Below, one piece after another: positions 46,689 through 56,645 of a stretch of 64,000 nucleotides of DNA. The position numbers and the translations under genes are program-made. The stretch is taken from the NCBI GenBank assembly GCA_033961575.1, contig CM066728.1, forward strand, positions 34,410,352 to 34,474,351. The letters are read 5' to 3'. The DNA is from Aselliscus stoliczkanus (taxonomy: Eukaryota; Chordata; Mammalia; Chiroptera; Hipposideridae). The notes under the pieces are model-generated. The model was not told the origin of the DNA and did not search any database. It worked only from the letters and a program-made list of their open reading frames with translations. How positions within the stretch are numbered: position 1 is the stretch's first letter; each line of letters opens with the position of its first letter.

Positions 46689-46796
46689 TTTTTTTTTTTT
46701 TGAGGGCAGTGTCACTGGCCCTCATATGTGGGATCTGAACCGGGGCCCGCTGGTGTCCCAAGCCAGCTCTTAACCACCGCACCGTTCGGCCGGCCC
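46689..46796 (-). mobile_element. A-short SINE
   Basis: Minus-strand family A head with pure A tail. Target duplication 'aatatgtttactttt' at 46674-46688 and 46797-46811 is perfect. Confidence 0.93.
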
Positions 46797-46811
46797 AATA
46801 TGTTTACTTTT

Positions 46812-47215
46812 ATATATGTGTTTTACTTTGTTCTCTAATATATCCATGTTGGTCTTACATATAAAATTAAGTTACTTTAAAATCAAGTAAAAGTGTTGCG
46901 CTTGGGAAGGCATTATGGACTTAAATGTCAGGCAGGATAGTTTTCAATCAGTGAAGTGGGCTAGGTGGTTGATTGTTGTTGTTTTTGCTATGATGTTAAT
47001 TATGGAGGGTGGTGGCCAAGGCGGGAAAGCTACCCTCACTTGTAGTCCATGGTCACCAAGCCTGCTGCATGCAGGCTCTGGGCTGCCAGAGCTCAGGTTG
47101 TTTAAAGAAATCTGGAACCATTTTCATGTTAAATCCATTCATATTGAAAACAGGCTCAAAGGAGAAACATTGTGAAAACCGAACACATTGTGGCTGTATG
47201 GCCAGTTTATAAACC
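46812..47215. other. single-copy DNA, no gene seen
   Basis: Open frames of 67-92 codons overlap on both strands around 46915-47240 and have no domains. Confidence 0.4.
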
Positions 47216-47264
47216 GCCACCCCCCCACCCCCACCCCCCACCCCCGCACCCCCCGACCACCCCC
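47216..47264. repeat. C-rich tract with six C-runs (minus-strand G-quadruplex type)
   Basis: Six runs of 5-7 cytosines (47220-47226, 47228-47232, 47234-47239, 47241-47245, 47249-47254, 47260-47264) are separated by 1-5 bases. The minus strand fits the G3+ quadruplex pattern many times over; the plus strand could form an i-motif. No CpG island or promoter is visible beside it. Confidence 0.9.
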
Positions 47265-47894
47265 AGTCACATATATTGTGGCTTCAGTGGCTCCTGGCCC
47301 ACACTCTGTCTCCCACACTCTGAGTTCCCCTAGTTTGAAAAGCAGGGCGTCTGAGCCGGGGATACCATGCAGATGTGGTTGGATCACTAGTAAGCTTGAG
47401 TGGATCGATTGCAGCACAGGTATGGATATTCCCCCTGGAAACCCCAGGGACCCTTATCCTTTTTCAGCAGCAACAGCTTGATTCACTCCAAATGACTGGG
47501 TTTATTCATTCCCCACACACTATCCCTCCACTTTGAAAAAAACCAAAAAACCTCTCATATTACCTATTTTCCAATCTGAGGGTTGGGTGCTTCTCACCTG
47601 AGGGTACACTTATTTGCTCTTCCTTCTCCAAACAAGGAGCTGGGAAATGAATGAATCTGACCAGGGTGGGTGGGGAGGAATTACTTCCTCCTTCCCACTT
47701 CCCCTACTGCCCCTGTTACTGCAGCCGAAGACAGCAGAGCCGTAGGGCAGCCACAGGCTCACTGAGTTCCCCATGAACTGAGTGTGAACTAAAATTCCTA
47801 AATCTCTTTTATGTGACCTGCCACCAAGCCGTATTTCTCCCCTACACGTGTAATAAATTATGTTTGCATGCTGGTGAATGGTAATGACTCAGGA
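47265..47894. other. single-copy DNA, no gene seen
   Basis: No recognised repeat and no credible exon. Confidence 0.4.
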
Positions 47895-47971
47895 GCCTCT
47901 CAAGTTTGTGAAGGTCTTTGCCCCTCTCGGTGGTCCTCGACTGCTGCCCAGTTTTTAAATAGGTTTACTTT
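47895..47971 (+). repeat. 77-bp direct repeat, copy 2
   Basis: Second copy of 46611-46687, 1,284 bp downstream in the same orientation. It is followed by 'aaaaaataatta' where copy 1 continues with the SINE. Confidence 0.93.
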
Positions 47972-48469
47972 AAAAAATAATTATTGTCTTTCTTACCTCT
48001 CGTCAGCTGTCAGTTCTCGCTATTCTCTCCGTCGCTGTCTCTAGCCTTTCAATTTGCTGCCTCTAATCTTTTATGAGTTGGGAAATTGTGTGTCTGGGAA
48101 TTTTAGAATCCTGTCACCAGGCTTTTTAGAATTGCAAAAAAGATACACAGCCTCTGCATGTGGACTCTTCTTATGGGTCAAGTGTGTGAACACAGGTTGC
48201 ACGTTGATGTCTTTTTTTGCTGGTCAGAGTCATTTATTTTTCCCTCGGTTTTCAGGTCTGTAGAGGAATGGTTCCGTCTAGGACTTCTTTCTAGGTAAGT
48301 GAGATCTGACAGCACAGAGTAGCTCTGCTCCCATTCATAGAGCCACCTTGCCTCACCCTCTTATCTCCATCGATCGCCTGGAGAAATGGGACCCCATTTG
48401 GAGACACCTTAGACAGTCAGGATCCAGACTCGGAGGAATTCAACCCCTTGTACCCACTCTCACCTCATG
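47972..48469 (+). other. single-copy DNA with a possible non-coding exon (about 48007-48294)
   Basis: A pyrimidine-rich acceptor-like 'ctttcttacctctcgtcag' ends at 48006, another 'tctccgtcgctgtctctag' ends at 48044, and a consensus donor TAG|GTAAGT lies at 48292-48300. The interior has stops in all frames after 48263 in the best frame, so it would be non-coding if real. Confidence 0.2.
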
Positions 48470-48482
48470 AAGGTGAAATTTC

Positions 48483-48596
48483 GGGTCCGGCCTAGTGGCA
48501 CAGTGGTTAAGCGCTGGCTTGGGAAGCCAGCAGCCCTGGTTCGGTCCCACATATGAGGGCCAGTAACACTGCCCTCAAAAAAAAAAAAAAAAAAAA
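48483..48596 (+). mobile_element. A-short SINE
   Basis: Head 'gggtccggcctagtggcaca', ends 'cagtaacactgccctc' plus a pure A tail. Perfect target duplication 'aaggtgaaatttc' at 48470-48482 and 48597-48609. Confidence 0.95.
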
Positions 48597-48609
48597 AAGG
48601 TGAAATTTC

Positions 48610-49499
48610 AAGCATTGTGGAAAGGCTGTTTACACATGCAATGGTTAACAGCTTTCTGTGGCCTAACAGTTATTCCATGTTTTTAGACCAGTGTTAATAT
48701 AGTCAGTGTGTGTGTACATTGTCATTACGTCTCCCACAGATACCCCTGGGTGCCTTTGCAGCCCTTCTCTCTTAACCCTTTCGGCGAAAAAGTGCGGGAT
48801 ATGAAATTTGGGTTTGGGGACATCATAGTAACTTGTTCTTTCTTTCTCTCACTGCAGCGAATGTCAGTGAGTCCTTTATATAAAGTTAAGATTGTCTGCC
48901 TGTCTATTACAGACTATAATTGTAGAATTGGAGATGTGAAATTGAAACTATTCATTGCCTAGTATAACTTTATCTAGACAATCTAAAGATTTTACAAACG
49001 TTTTATGTTCTATATTTTCAGACGTATTCATTTGACATATAGCTGTCCATTTCTTCTTTTCATATTTTTAATAAAAGTAAGCGTGGTTGACCTCTGTTTC
49101 TATAAGCTTATAGAAACTGAACTGCCAGAGGAAAGCCATGTGCTATTATTCCACAATGTAGCAAAATCAGATTTTACAAGTTGGTCTAATTTTTCTTACA
49201 ATGCCTGTCAGGTAGTTGAGTTGGTGGGAGGGTGGGTGGCAGAGGATTAGAAGCTGATGTTATAGCTTTTATAGGCTATTTTAAATAGAAGCAGAGCTAT
49301 GGGTAAGGACCTGGACTATGCCATTATATTCTGCCAAAGTATTGATATTATCCAAATTAACCTCAGCAAATACACGATGCTAGTAAGTGGAAAAACAATC
49401 TTAAAAGAGCAAATTCTAACGTTAACAGATGACAGTTCTTTGGAAGATGACAAAAATTAAACACTGCTGTCTCTGATGAGCTTTTGAGGGGGTGGAGAT
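48610..49499. other. single-copy DNA, no gene seen
   Basis: Open frames of 84 (48708-48962) and 81 codons (49005-49250) are AT-rich without domains. No repeat recognised. Confidence 0.4.
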
Positions 49500-49610
49500 G
49501 GGTTTTGGCATCTGACATTCATTCTGCTTACTGGCTTTGTGACTTTGGAGAGTTACTCGAACCTCCATGGGCTTCAGTTTGCACAACTGAAAACTAGAAT
49601 TGGGAATTGG
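49500..49610 (+). mobile_element. MIR SINE fragment
   Basis: 'gcttactggctttgtgactt', 'tggagagttactcgaacctc' and 'catgggcttcagtttgcaca' follow the MIR core. Confidence 0.7.
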
Positions 49611-50131
49611 GAAGATCCCAGGGTGGGAGTAACAAAGGGAGGCATGGAGCAGCAGGTCTGTGGAAGGAGCTAAATAGAAGGTAGTCCCTTACTCTCTCCC
49701 TCCCTTCTCCCCGAGTCCTTTTCCAGGCAGATCATAAGAGAATTCTGAAATCATTCCTCATTAGTCATGGTTTCCAGGTAGTTCACATCCTTCTGGATGG
49801 TCCAAGATTTCCCATGATGCTCTTAGGGTGGGGGTTTTGCCTCTGCATACTTCTGCAGATGTCCATCTAGCTCTGGGTATGGTGAGACCGCAGCTCTTTG
49901 GGTGTTGGATACAGTCGTCCTGGAGTGCATCTGAGGTTGGAGTGTCACTTGGCACAGCTAATGCAGTGCCCCTCTCCAGGCTTATTGGAGCCAAAACCCT
50001 TGGGTGAAGGCAGGCCCCCACTGAAGAAGGAGAGGTCTGAGGGACGGAGGTTGCTGACTGTATCCTCATGTTTTAATAGGGGCCCTACCTGTATATTCTT
50101 CTTTCTTAAGTAGAAAAGAAAGAATGCTTTT
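49611..50131. other. single-copy DNA, no gene seen
   Basis: A 102-codon minus-strand frame (49761-50069) and a 71-codon plus-strand frame overlap here without any domain I recognise. Confidence 0.4.
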
Positions 50132-50143
50132 AAGAGTAGTTTT

Positions 50144-50575
50144 TTTTTTTTTTTAAGATTTTATTGGGGATTTGGGGGAGGGGAACAGCATTGAGGAATT
50201 GGGGGAGGGGAACAGACAAGTTGCTGTCCTTTTGTTCTTCAGTCTAGCTGTGGAGGGCGTTGCTTCACTGGCCCATGTTGGTATCGTCATTGCGCTCTTC
50301 CCGGATGAGGCAGATTGGTCCCCGGCCTCTGGATGGTCGCTCACCGTGGCTATTGGCAGCTCACGCTTGCTGCTGGCCACTCACTGTAGCCTATGGCAGC
50401 CCACTGCAGCAGGGGCTGCAGCCTACAACGTCGCTGGGACTCACAGCAGCCCAGCTCCAGGTGGAGCTGTTGTTAGCTGGAGAGGGCAGTGTCATTGGCC
50501 CTCGTATGTGGGATCCGAATCAGGGCCGCTGGCATCCCAAGCCAGCTCTTAACCAATGTGCCACTCGGCCGGTCC
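50144..50575 (-). mobile_element. A-long SINE
   Basis: Minus strand from the 'ccggccgagtggcacattgg' head to 'ccccaataaaatctt' and an A tail. Target duplications 'aagagtagtttt' (50132-50143) and 'aagagtaatttt' (50576-50587) differ at one base. The 126-codon open frame on the plus strand through it is a by-product of the GC-rich body. Confidence 0.93.
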
Positions 50576-50587
50576 AAGAGTAATTTT

Positions 50588-50954
50588 ATAGGCTTTCTCC
50601 AACCTGTTACCTAAAAGAAGAAAACATAGTTTTGAAAAGAGTCATATATTGATAACATTGAAATTTAGAGAAACACTATAAAGGAAAAATCTCTCAATGT
50701 TATACACACCACACACACCACATACACACACATCCCTCCCTCCTTTCTTCCCTCCCCCGCCAACTTTTTAAACCTGTCTTCAATTTGAATCAGAGCCTTT
50801 CTCTGCATGTTGGCACCTAGAGCCACCGCTAATCTTTTGCTCAGTAACAGGAGCGCGTGGAGCTGCTGAGAGATCCAGAGCCCCAGCCATCTTCTGGCGG
50901 TTAGGTACCCAGTATAAACCATGCTTTTACTTAAGCCATTCTGTCTGCCTGGAC
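50588..50954. other. single-copy DNA with a short CA-rich run
   Basis: A CA-rich stretch lies at about 50703-50730 and a CCCT-rich stretch follows. No gene. Confidence 0.45.
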
Positions 50955-51230
50955 ACCCCCTCCTCATCTCTCATTCTTTCTACCTGTTGAAATCCTACCT
51001 GCAGGTTTAGCCTAAGTACCCACTCTCCAGTAAAATCCCTCTGAAATCACCTCCAGTGGAAACTGTCGGAGCTCTGCTCTGCTGTCTTAGGCACATTAGT
51101 GTGACTTCCGTGGTGGCCCTCATCACCAGGCCCCTGTGACAGAACAGTTACTGGGAATACACCTTTCTATTATCTAGGTTGTCACCTCCTCGTTGGATAC
51201 ACAGGCAGGGAGTGCATGTCAAGCGTTGTG
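50955..51230 (+). mobile_element. L2 LINE 3' fragment
   Basis: L2-like order: 'tgttgaaatcctacctgcag', 'agcctaagtacccactctcc', 'agtaaaatccctctgaaatc', 'attatctaggttgtcacctc'. Strongly diverged. Confidence 0.55.
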
Positions 51231-52184
51231 CTGGCCGCTGGAAATAGGTTAATGGAGAGGTTCACCATCATGTATGGACACTGACATGTGAATACAAAAC
51301 ACACTGTGATGTATGTTGTCTAGAAAAGGGGGGCTTCAAGCGCTTTCCTATTTTCATGTGAGTGTCGCCATGTAGCTTTTTGAGTCCTTACCTTTTGAAG
51401 TTGCAGAGTATCTTATCAATCTTTTATGTCTTCACCTAACAGAATGCCTGATGCCCTGTATGAGGGTATTGACTGAATCATTTACCATCTAGTTAGCAAA
51501 AAGGATGTGTGCCCCGTTAACCGCATCAGAACCCTGGGTCTGGCTTGAGTGCTCTAATGGAGGAAGCTCTGAAGGCTAAAGAGAGCACCTGTCACAGAAG
51601 CCAGCCAGTAAATGCTAACCGAATGAAGGGATTCTGTATAATGCGTGTAAGGCAGTCCATTCCCTTTTCTCCTATAAAAATTCCCTTAAAAGCCTTTCCC
51701 CGAAAGTAGAGACTAAATTGACAGGTAGGAAGTAACCTCGGTAAACGAGAGCGCCGGGGCTGTTACCTTGTAAACACACAAGGATGCTTCTAGCAGAATC
51801 CAATGAGCTGACACGGATTGCAGAGTGTCTCCCCTTTGTAACTGCAGCAGGACCTCTGGCTGTGTTGTTAGCGGAAAAACAGATGATACAGATGAGCCCT
51901 CCTGACAGGGAATATGGTCTTGGGGAAAGCGCCACACCCACCTGGGGACGGTTCCAAGCACTGGGTGTCAGGCCACTGTGTTCATTCTCTGTAGAGATTC
52001 CCTTTGATGACACTTTTTGGGTGTGACTAGAAATAGCTACGAACTATTGAGCACATCATAGGAAGCTACTTTTTCAGGTAGTTCAGAACGTAGGGATGCA
52101 AAATGGTAGCTTCAAATGAACCACACCCAAAGCCTTTGGTGTTAAATACGCTAAATCATTGGATTCCCACAGTTCCCGTGGTGG
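51231..52184. other. single-copy DNA, no gene called
   Basis: The 51672-52026 stretch is open in one plus-strand and two minus-strand frames at once. I see no domain or splice sites that would make it an exon. Slightly raised CpG near 51735-51760. Confidence 0.35.
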
Positions 52185-52270
52185 CTGGGCATGCAGTTGA
52201 GTGGCAGAGCTGGGATATGAACTCAGGTGTGCCTGGATCTAAAGCCCATGCTCTTATCAACACAGGCAGA
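52185..52270 (-). mobile_element. MIR SINE fragment
   Basis: Reverse MIR: 'gagtggcagagctgggatat', 'gaactcaggtgtgcctggat', 'aaagcccatgctcttatca'. Confidence 0.7.
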
Positions 52271-53080
52271 CCTTGGCTCTTACTCCCCAGTGTGTTAACA
52301 ATAGGTGACATATCCTTGCAAAATGCAAATGGTTCCTAACAGGATTGTCAGATGTTACAGCAAAACCCTACTGCATTCACCTGTATCCTTTTGTCTCATA
52401 GAGAACTTGCCTATGATTAATCGGTAAAGGAAAAGATACTAACATTTTAAAAGAAATCAATAAAAATCAATTCAATTTGTCTTAATAAAATTCTGCTACC
52501 TACTGTTTCTAAAGGCTCAAAACACAACCACAATGGCAACCAAAAAGCCATGCATTGCTTTTGGGAAGAATTTCCCCTGGATTTCCTTGACAAGGAAAGT
52601 GCAGCCAGTCAGTCACTTAGGAGGACTTGGCATTGCCCTGAAGTAGCTTTCGTGTTACTCACAGTCAGGGAGTGTACTTGCCTCTAACAGCATTTGAGAA
52701 GACAAATGTTCCCAGTGCTAGGCTGCAAATGGATTAAAGCAGTGTTGATCCTCGTCTGTCAGAACAATTAACATGAGTAAAATACTTGCCCTACTTAAAG
52801 CAGATGGTGGGAAGGGAGGAGAGGCAGAGAGGAGGGGAGGAGGGTGCTTTGTGGTACCGTTCATAAGATTAATATTGCTGTATGGGCAGCAGAGAGCCCT
52901 GGATTTATTTTCTGGACATTACATGGATTTACAGGGATGTCAGTTAGTGCTGAAAGCACAGGCTGTGTTCTTAAAGGTCTCTGCAGGGTACTGAATGAGG
53001 CATGGAAGAAGCGTGGGGGTGGGGAATGGTGCGTGAGATATATGGCATTTTTAACAGTCAAGTATGACTTAACCATTTTT
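52271..53080. other. single-copy DNA, no gene seen
   Basis: No repeats. Open frames near 52773-53110 carry no domain, and the 88-codon one ends in a run of Phe from the SINE tail. Confidence 0.4.
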
Positions 53081-53092
53081 CCTCTTGTTTTT

Positions 53093-53202
53093 TTTTTTTT
53101 TTTTTTTTGAGGGCAGTGTCACTGGCCCTCACATGTGGGACCGAACCGGGGCCGCTGGCTTCCCAAGCCAGCGCTTAACCACTGTGCCACTCGGCCGGCC
53201 CT
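53093..53202 (-). mobile_element. A-short SINE
   Basis: Minus-strand head with very little divergence, including the complete 'ctggcttgggaagccag' anticodon-arm-like hairpin, and a pure A tail. Perfect target duplication 'cctcttgttttt' at 53081-53092 and 53203-53214. Confidence 0.95.
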
Positions 53203-53408
53203 CCTCTTGTTTTTAAGCTCTGCTGAACTGGAGGCTTAACAATAATCTGGCTTCTTAGAGGGTATATAAATACTGTTATAAAATTTTTTTATGAAATAAA
53301 TGACATAGGTAGAAATAGGGCAGTACTGACTTGAGACCACAGCTCTGTGTTTGCAGGGAGATGTTAGATCTCCTCTGCCTTACATTAGACAGGGATCCAT
53401 GCTACTAG

Positions 53409-54062
53409 GTACATTTATACAATGGAGTATTACTCCGCTATAAAGAAGAATGAAATCGTACCATTTGCAATGATATGGATGGACCTAGAGACTATTATTT
53501 TAAGTGAAATAAGTCAGTTGGAGAAAGATAAATACCATATGACCTCACTTATATGTGGAATCTGAAAAACTGAATGAATGAGCAAAGTAAATAGAAACTG
53601 TCTCATAGATATAGAGGAAAAACAGGGTTGCTAGTTGGGAGGGGGGATGGAGATGAGGGAGAAGGGGAAGGGATTAGACAGCAAAAATAGGCAGCTACAA
53701 TATTGCCACAGGGATATGAAAGACAGTTCGGGGAATATAATTAATAATGTAAATATTTTGTGGGGTGTCAGATGGTCATATGTCTTGTTAGGGAGCCCAT
53801 TTCAAGGATGGAGTAGAGGCTTGATCACTGCACTGTACACCTGAAGCTGATGTTGTATAATGTATACCAACTATAAGTGAATATAGAGATAGTCACGGGA
53901 TGTGGATTATACGGTGGAACGGAGTCAAAGGAATTGTAATAGATAGTATGATATGGGGGCGGGGAGTGGGGTGGCGAATTGGGGGAGGGGGGTTGTCACT
54001 TTGAAGGGTAAAAAGTATAACTAGTGCACTGTGTTGTACACCTGAAACTAATTAAAAAATTT
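53409..54062 (+). mobile_element. 5'-truncated young L1: end of ORF2 plus complete 3' UTR
   Basis: Begins 'gtacatttatacaatggag', the conserved junction near the end of L1 ORF2. It passes the ORF2 stop at 53563 and then has about 490 bp of 3' UTR with a G-rich tract (about 53955-53995) and the 'ctgaaactaatt' end. Compared with 42395-42863 it keeps about 170 bp more at the 5' side. No clean target duplication found. Confidence 0.88.
53422..53565 (+). pseudogene. L1 ORF2 protein C-terminal remnant (47 codons, open)
   Basis: In L1, ORF2 encodes the endonuclease and reverse transcriptase; only its last 47 codons survive here. From ATG at 53422 the frame reads MEYYSAIKKNEI, continues through WMDLE and SEISQLEKDKYHM, and stops at TGA 53563-53565. 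It matches the well-known end of mammalian ORF2p without a stop or frameshift, so this copy is young. It lacks all catalytic domains and cannot act. Confidence 0.9.
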
Positions 54063-55039
54063 TAAAAAAGAGTAAAGGAAACAGCAGATTAGTTAAGAAT
54101 GGGGTATCTAGGAGGATTTTAGTATTCTGTGACAGTGGAAGTGGAACGGGTAAGTTGTTGAGGGCAGCACAAAAATGGTAGAAGTTGACAGCTGTGTGAG
54201 AAATAATATTTTCATGAATGCCGAGTCAAATTTTCATCATAGAAAGCTTACCAAGGAAGGAATTAGGCTGTTGGCAGAAATTTAGCTGTCACTACAATGG
54301 CCGAAACTGGGGATCAGGAAGGAATATTGTTGAGTGACCACTTGTCATGGGCATACTGGGTCAAGATTCTACTATTCCTTCAGCTAGGTTCCCCAAAATG
54401 CCCCTCATAAATTCTCTGTCCTGGTAGCCACTTCTCCCTTTGTTTGTTCTTTTCTTGCCTTCTAGTCCCCAGCAATTGGAAATGAGTCAAAATCCTTTGC
54501 TGTCAGTCATGGCTTTCATGTTTAAATCTGGCATCTCGCCACCTAACTGGAAAAGCTGCAGTGCTCTCAGAGATATCAAAATGGCTCACTCACTTCTGTG
54601 GTGTCCTGTTTTGAACAGGGACAGCTGAAGGGTAGAGTGTTAGAGAACTGCCTGAGAACCAAAGAGTAACTACAGTTGCTTTCCCTGTGTCTTTCAGGAA
54701 CATAATCCACTTGCACCTTGCCCGTCTAAATTCCTGTTTATCTGTTTCACAGCGTCTCTTCCCTTCTCAGTTCTTTTCCATTACTTCTCACAGGTTCCTT
54801 TCTTGCTTATTCCTCTTTGTCTACCAAGCATGTATTTTGATTTGCAAGCCCTTTTTCCCCATAATTACACTAGCCACTGTTTTGAATATTGCTCATGTGG
54901 AACACTGCCCCAGGTGTTCATTCTTTTCAGGTTCTTTCAGGTAGTGAAGAATCCTCTAGAATGTGTGTGTGTGTCGGGGGAGAATTCTATCCTAATTTGA
55001 AAAAAAAAAAAGAAATTTTATATATTTGTGTTATGTATC
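54063..55039. other. single-copy DNA, no gene seen
   Basis: Short hydrophobic open frames at 54440-55000 have no signal of conservation that I can see. A short TG run lies near 54964-54973. Confidence 0.4.
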
Positions 55040-55260
55040 TGCTACAGCATTATTTAAATTAGTAAATAATTAAGAAAATTATAATGTGTTTACTTGATGG
55101 AATTTACTCAATCATTAAAATTATGAGCATGAGCATGAAGACTGTCTAGCCAGTTGGGGAAATCTATACAGAATAGCACTGACTTAGAAATATGTGTATG
55201 TTCTGATTACAGCCATTTTAAAAAATAATAATAAAAATACATGGATAAAAAATGGTAAGG
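55040..55260 (+). mobile_element. old LINE-1 3' fragment
   Basis: Diverged L1 end text such as 'ctcaatcattaaaattatga', 'atgaagactgtctagcc' and 'acttagaaatatgtgtatgt'. Orientation by likeness only. Confidence 0.45.
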
Positions 55261-55400
55261 ACCATAGGTAGATCTAATAGCTTTTACAATTATGATTTTT
55301 TTTGGTGTAATTTTTTTATATAAAGTGGTTTTAAATATACTTAATGTTAACATTGTTTATCATAAGCAGACTTACATAATTGATTTTAATGCTTCCTTTT

Positions 55401-55885
55401 TTTTTTAAGATTTTGATTGGGGAATTCGGCGGGGGGGGGAATGGAACAGTGTTGGGAAATTGGGGAAGGGGAACATTGTGTTTTTCCAGGACCCATCAGC
55501 TCCAAGTCAGGCTGTTGTCCTTCAATTTTAGTTATGGAGGGCGCAAGCTCAGCTCTAAGTCCAGTCGCCGCTTTCAATCTCAGTTGTGGCGGGGCGTAGT
55601 CCACCATCCTATGGTCGAACTGGCAACCTTGTTGCACACTGAGCCATCCAGCTGCCTGTTGGCTCCTCAGCTCAGGGTGCCATGTTCAGTCTTAGTTGTT
55701 GGTGGGAGCAGCTCACCATCCCAGGCAAGTCAAACCGACAATCGTGCTGCTAAGAGCACACGCTCTCACCATCTCAGCAGCAGTTTAGCTCAGGTGCAGC
55801 TCACTGGCCCATGTGGGAACCAAACCTGTGACCCTGTTGCTTAGAGCTTGCTCTCTTAACCAACTGAGCCACTCTGCCAGCCCCC
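55401..55885 (-). mobile_element. B-trimer: SINE with three tRNA-like units
   Basis: Read on the minus strand the element has three successive tRNA-like modules. Unit 1 starts 'gagtggctcagttggttaag' (about 55810-55885). Unit 2 has 'gatggtgagagcgtgtgctc' (about 55695-55785). Unit 3 has 'tggatggctcagtgtgcaac' and 'gttgccagttcgacc' (about 55595-55655). The body follows, with 'acttggagctgatgggtcct' and a 3' end 'aattccccaatcaaaatctt'. The flanking duplication 'ttaatgcttcctttt' at 55386-55400 and 55886-55900 is perfect, so all three units were inserted in one event. The long plus-strand open frame across it is not a gene. Confidence 0.9.
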
Positions 55886-55900
55886 TTAATGCTTCCTTTT

Positions 55901-56435
55901 TATTTTAGATTATGTGTCAGAGAATCATTGCATGACCTCATTGCAAAACCCCAGAGTTTTATGGTTTCCTAATCACTGCTGAAATCCACATTGTGTAATT
56001 GTGCGAATCACACAATGACTTCTAACACCTGGCTAGTTTTCCCACAGTTCCATGGCCCCTACAGAGGAGTAGATTAATGTTAATATTCAGCATGTGTGTG
56101 TTCAATACTTACATTGTGGCAGGCACAGTGCTGGGTGTTGGAAAGCAGTCAGACACAATTCCACTCCTCGAGGAATTCACAGACCAGGTGGAGGAGACCC
56201 TAGAAATGGAGCCATGAGGAGTGTGGTAGATGCTGTAATAGGAGCGAGGAGGGGCACCTGGGCTTGGTACCCACCAGGGTTCAAGAAGTCTTTCTAGAGA
56301 TCACCTGAACGAAGTGTGGAGTTTAGTGGCATCGGGAGAGGATCGTGATTTATCTGGAGAACTGCAGTTGGTTTCGTATGGTCAGAGACTATAGCTTTGG
56401 GTCGGGCGGTGGCAGTTCTTAGGCCACATTAAGAA
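55901..56435. other. single-copy DNA with a probable L2 remnant
   Basis: The part 56090-56300 has 'gtggcaggcacagtgctggg' and 'ctcctcgaggaattcacaga', a pattern I associate with old L2-type repeats. Confidence 0.35.
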
Positions 56436-56446
56436 AGTTGGGCTCT

Positions 56447-56635
56447 GGGGGCAGCTGGTTAGCTCAGTTGGTTAGAGCGCAGTGCTTATAACACCAAGGT
56501 TGCCGGTTTGATTCCCACATGGGCCACTGAGATGTGCCCTCCACTACTAGATTGAAACAACCACTCGACTTGGAGCTGATGGGTCCTGGAAAAACAGTGT
56601 TCCCCAATTTAAAAAAATGCTTAAAAACAAAAAAA
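56447..56635 (+). mobile_element. B-mono: tRNA-Ile-derived SINE
   Basis: The head 'ggttagctcagttggttaga', 'gtgcttataacaccaaggtt' and 'ggtttgattcccacatgggc' follows tRNA-Ile along its length, including A box, anticodon arm (loop cttataa) and B box. The body has 'ctagattgaaacaaccactc' and 'ggagctgatgggtcctgg', ending 'gttccccaattt' plus an A-rich tail. Approximate target repeat 'ttgggctct' / 'ttggggctct' at 56438-56446 and 56636-56645. Confidence 0.93.
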
Positions 56636-56645
56636 TTGGGGCTCT

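Noticed and set aside
55380..55844. 154-codon plus-strand open frame
   Set aside because: It lies almost wholly inside the B-trimer SINE in antisense direction; the GC-rich body has few stops.
56447..56520. A tRNA-Ile gene
   Set aside because: The likeness to tRNA-Ile is strong but the acceptor stem is not intact and the sequence runs on into a SINE body with A tail; it is a SINE head.
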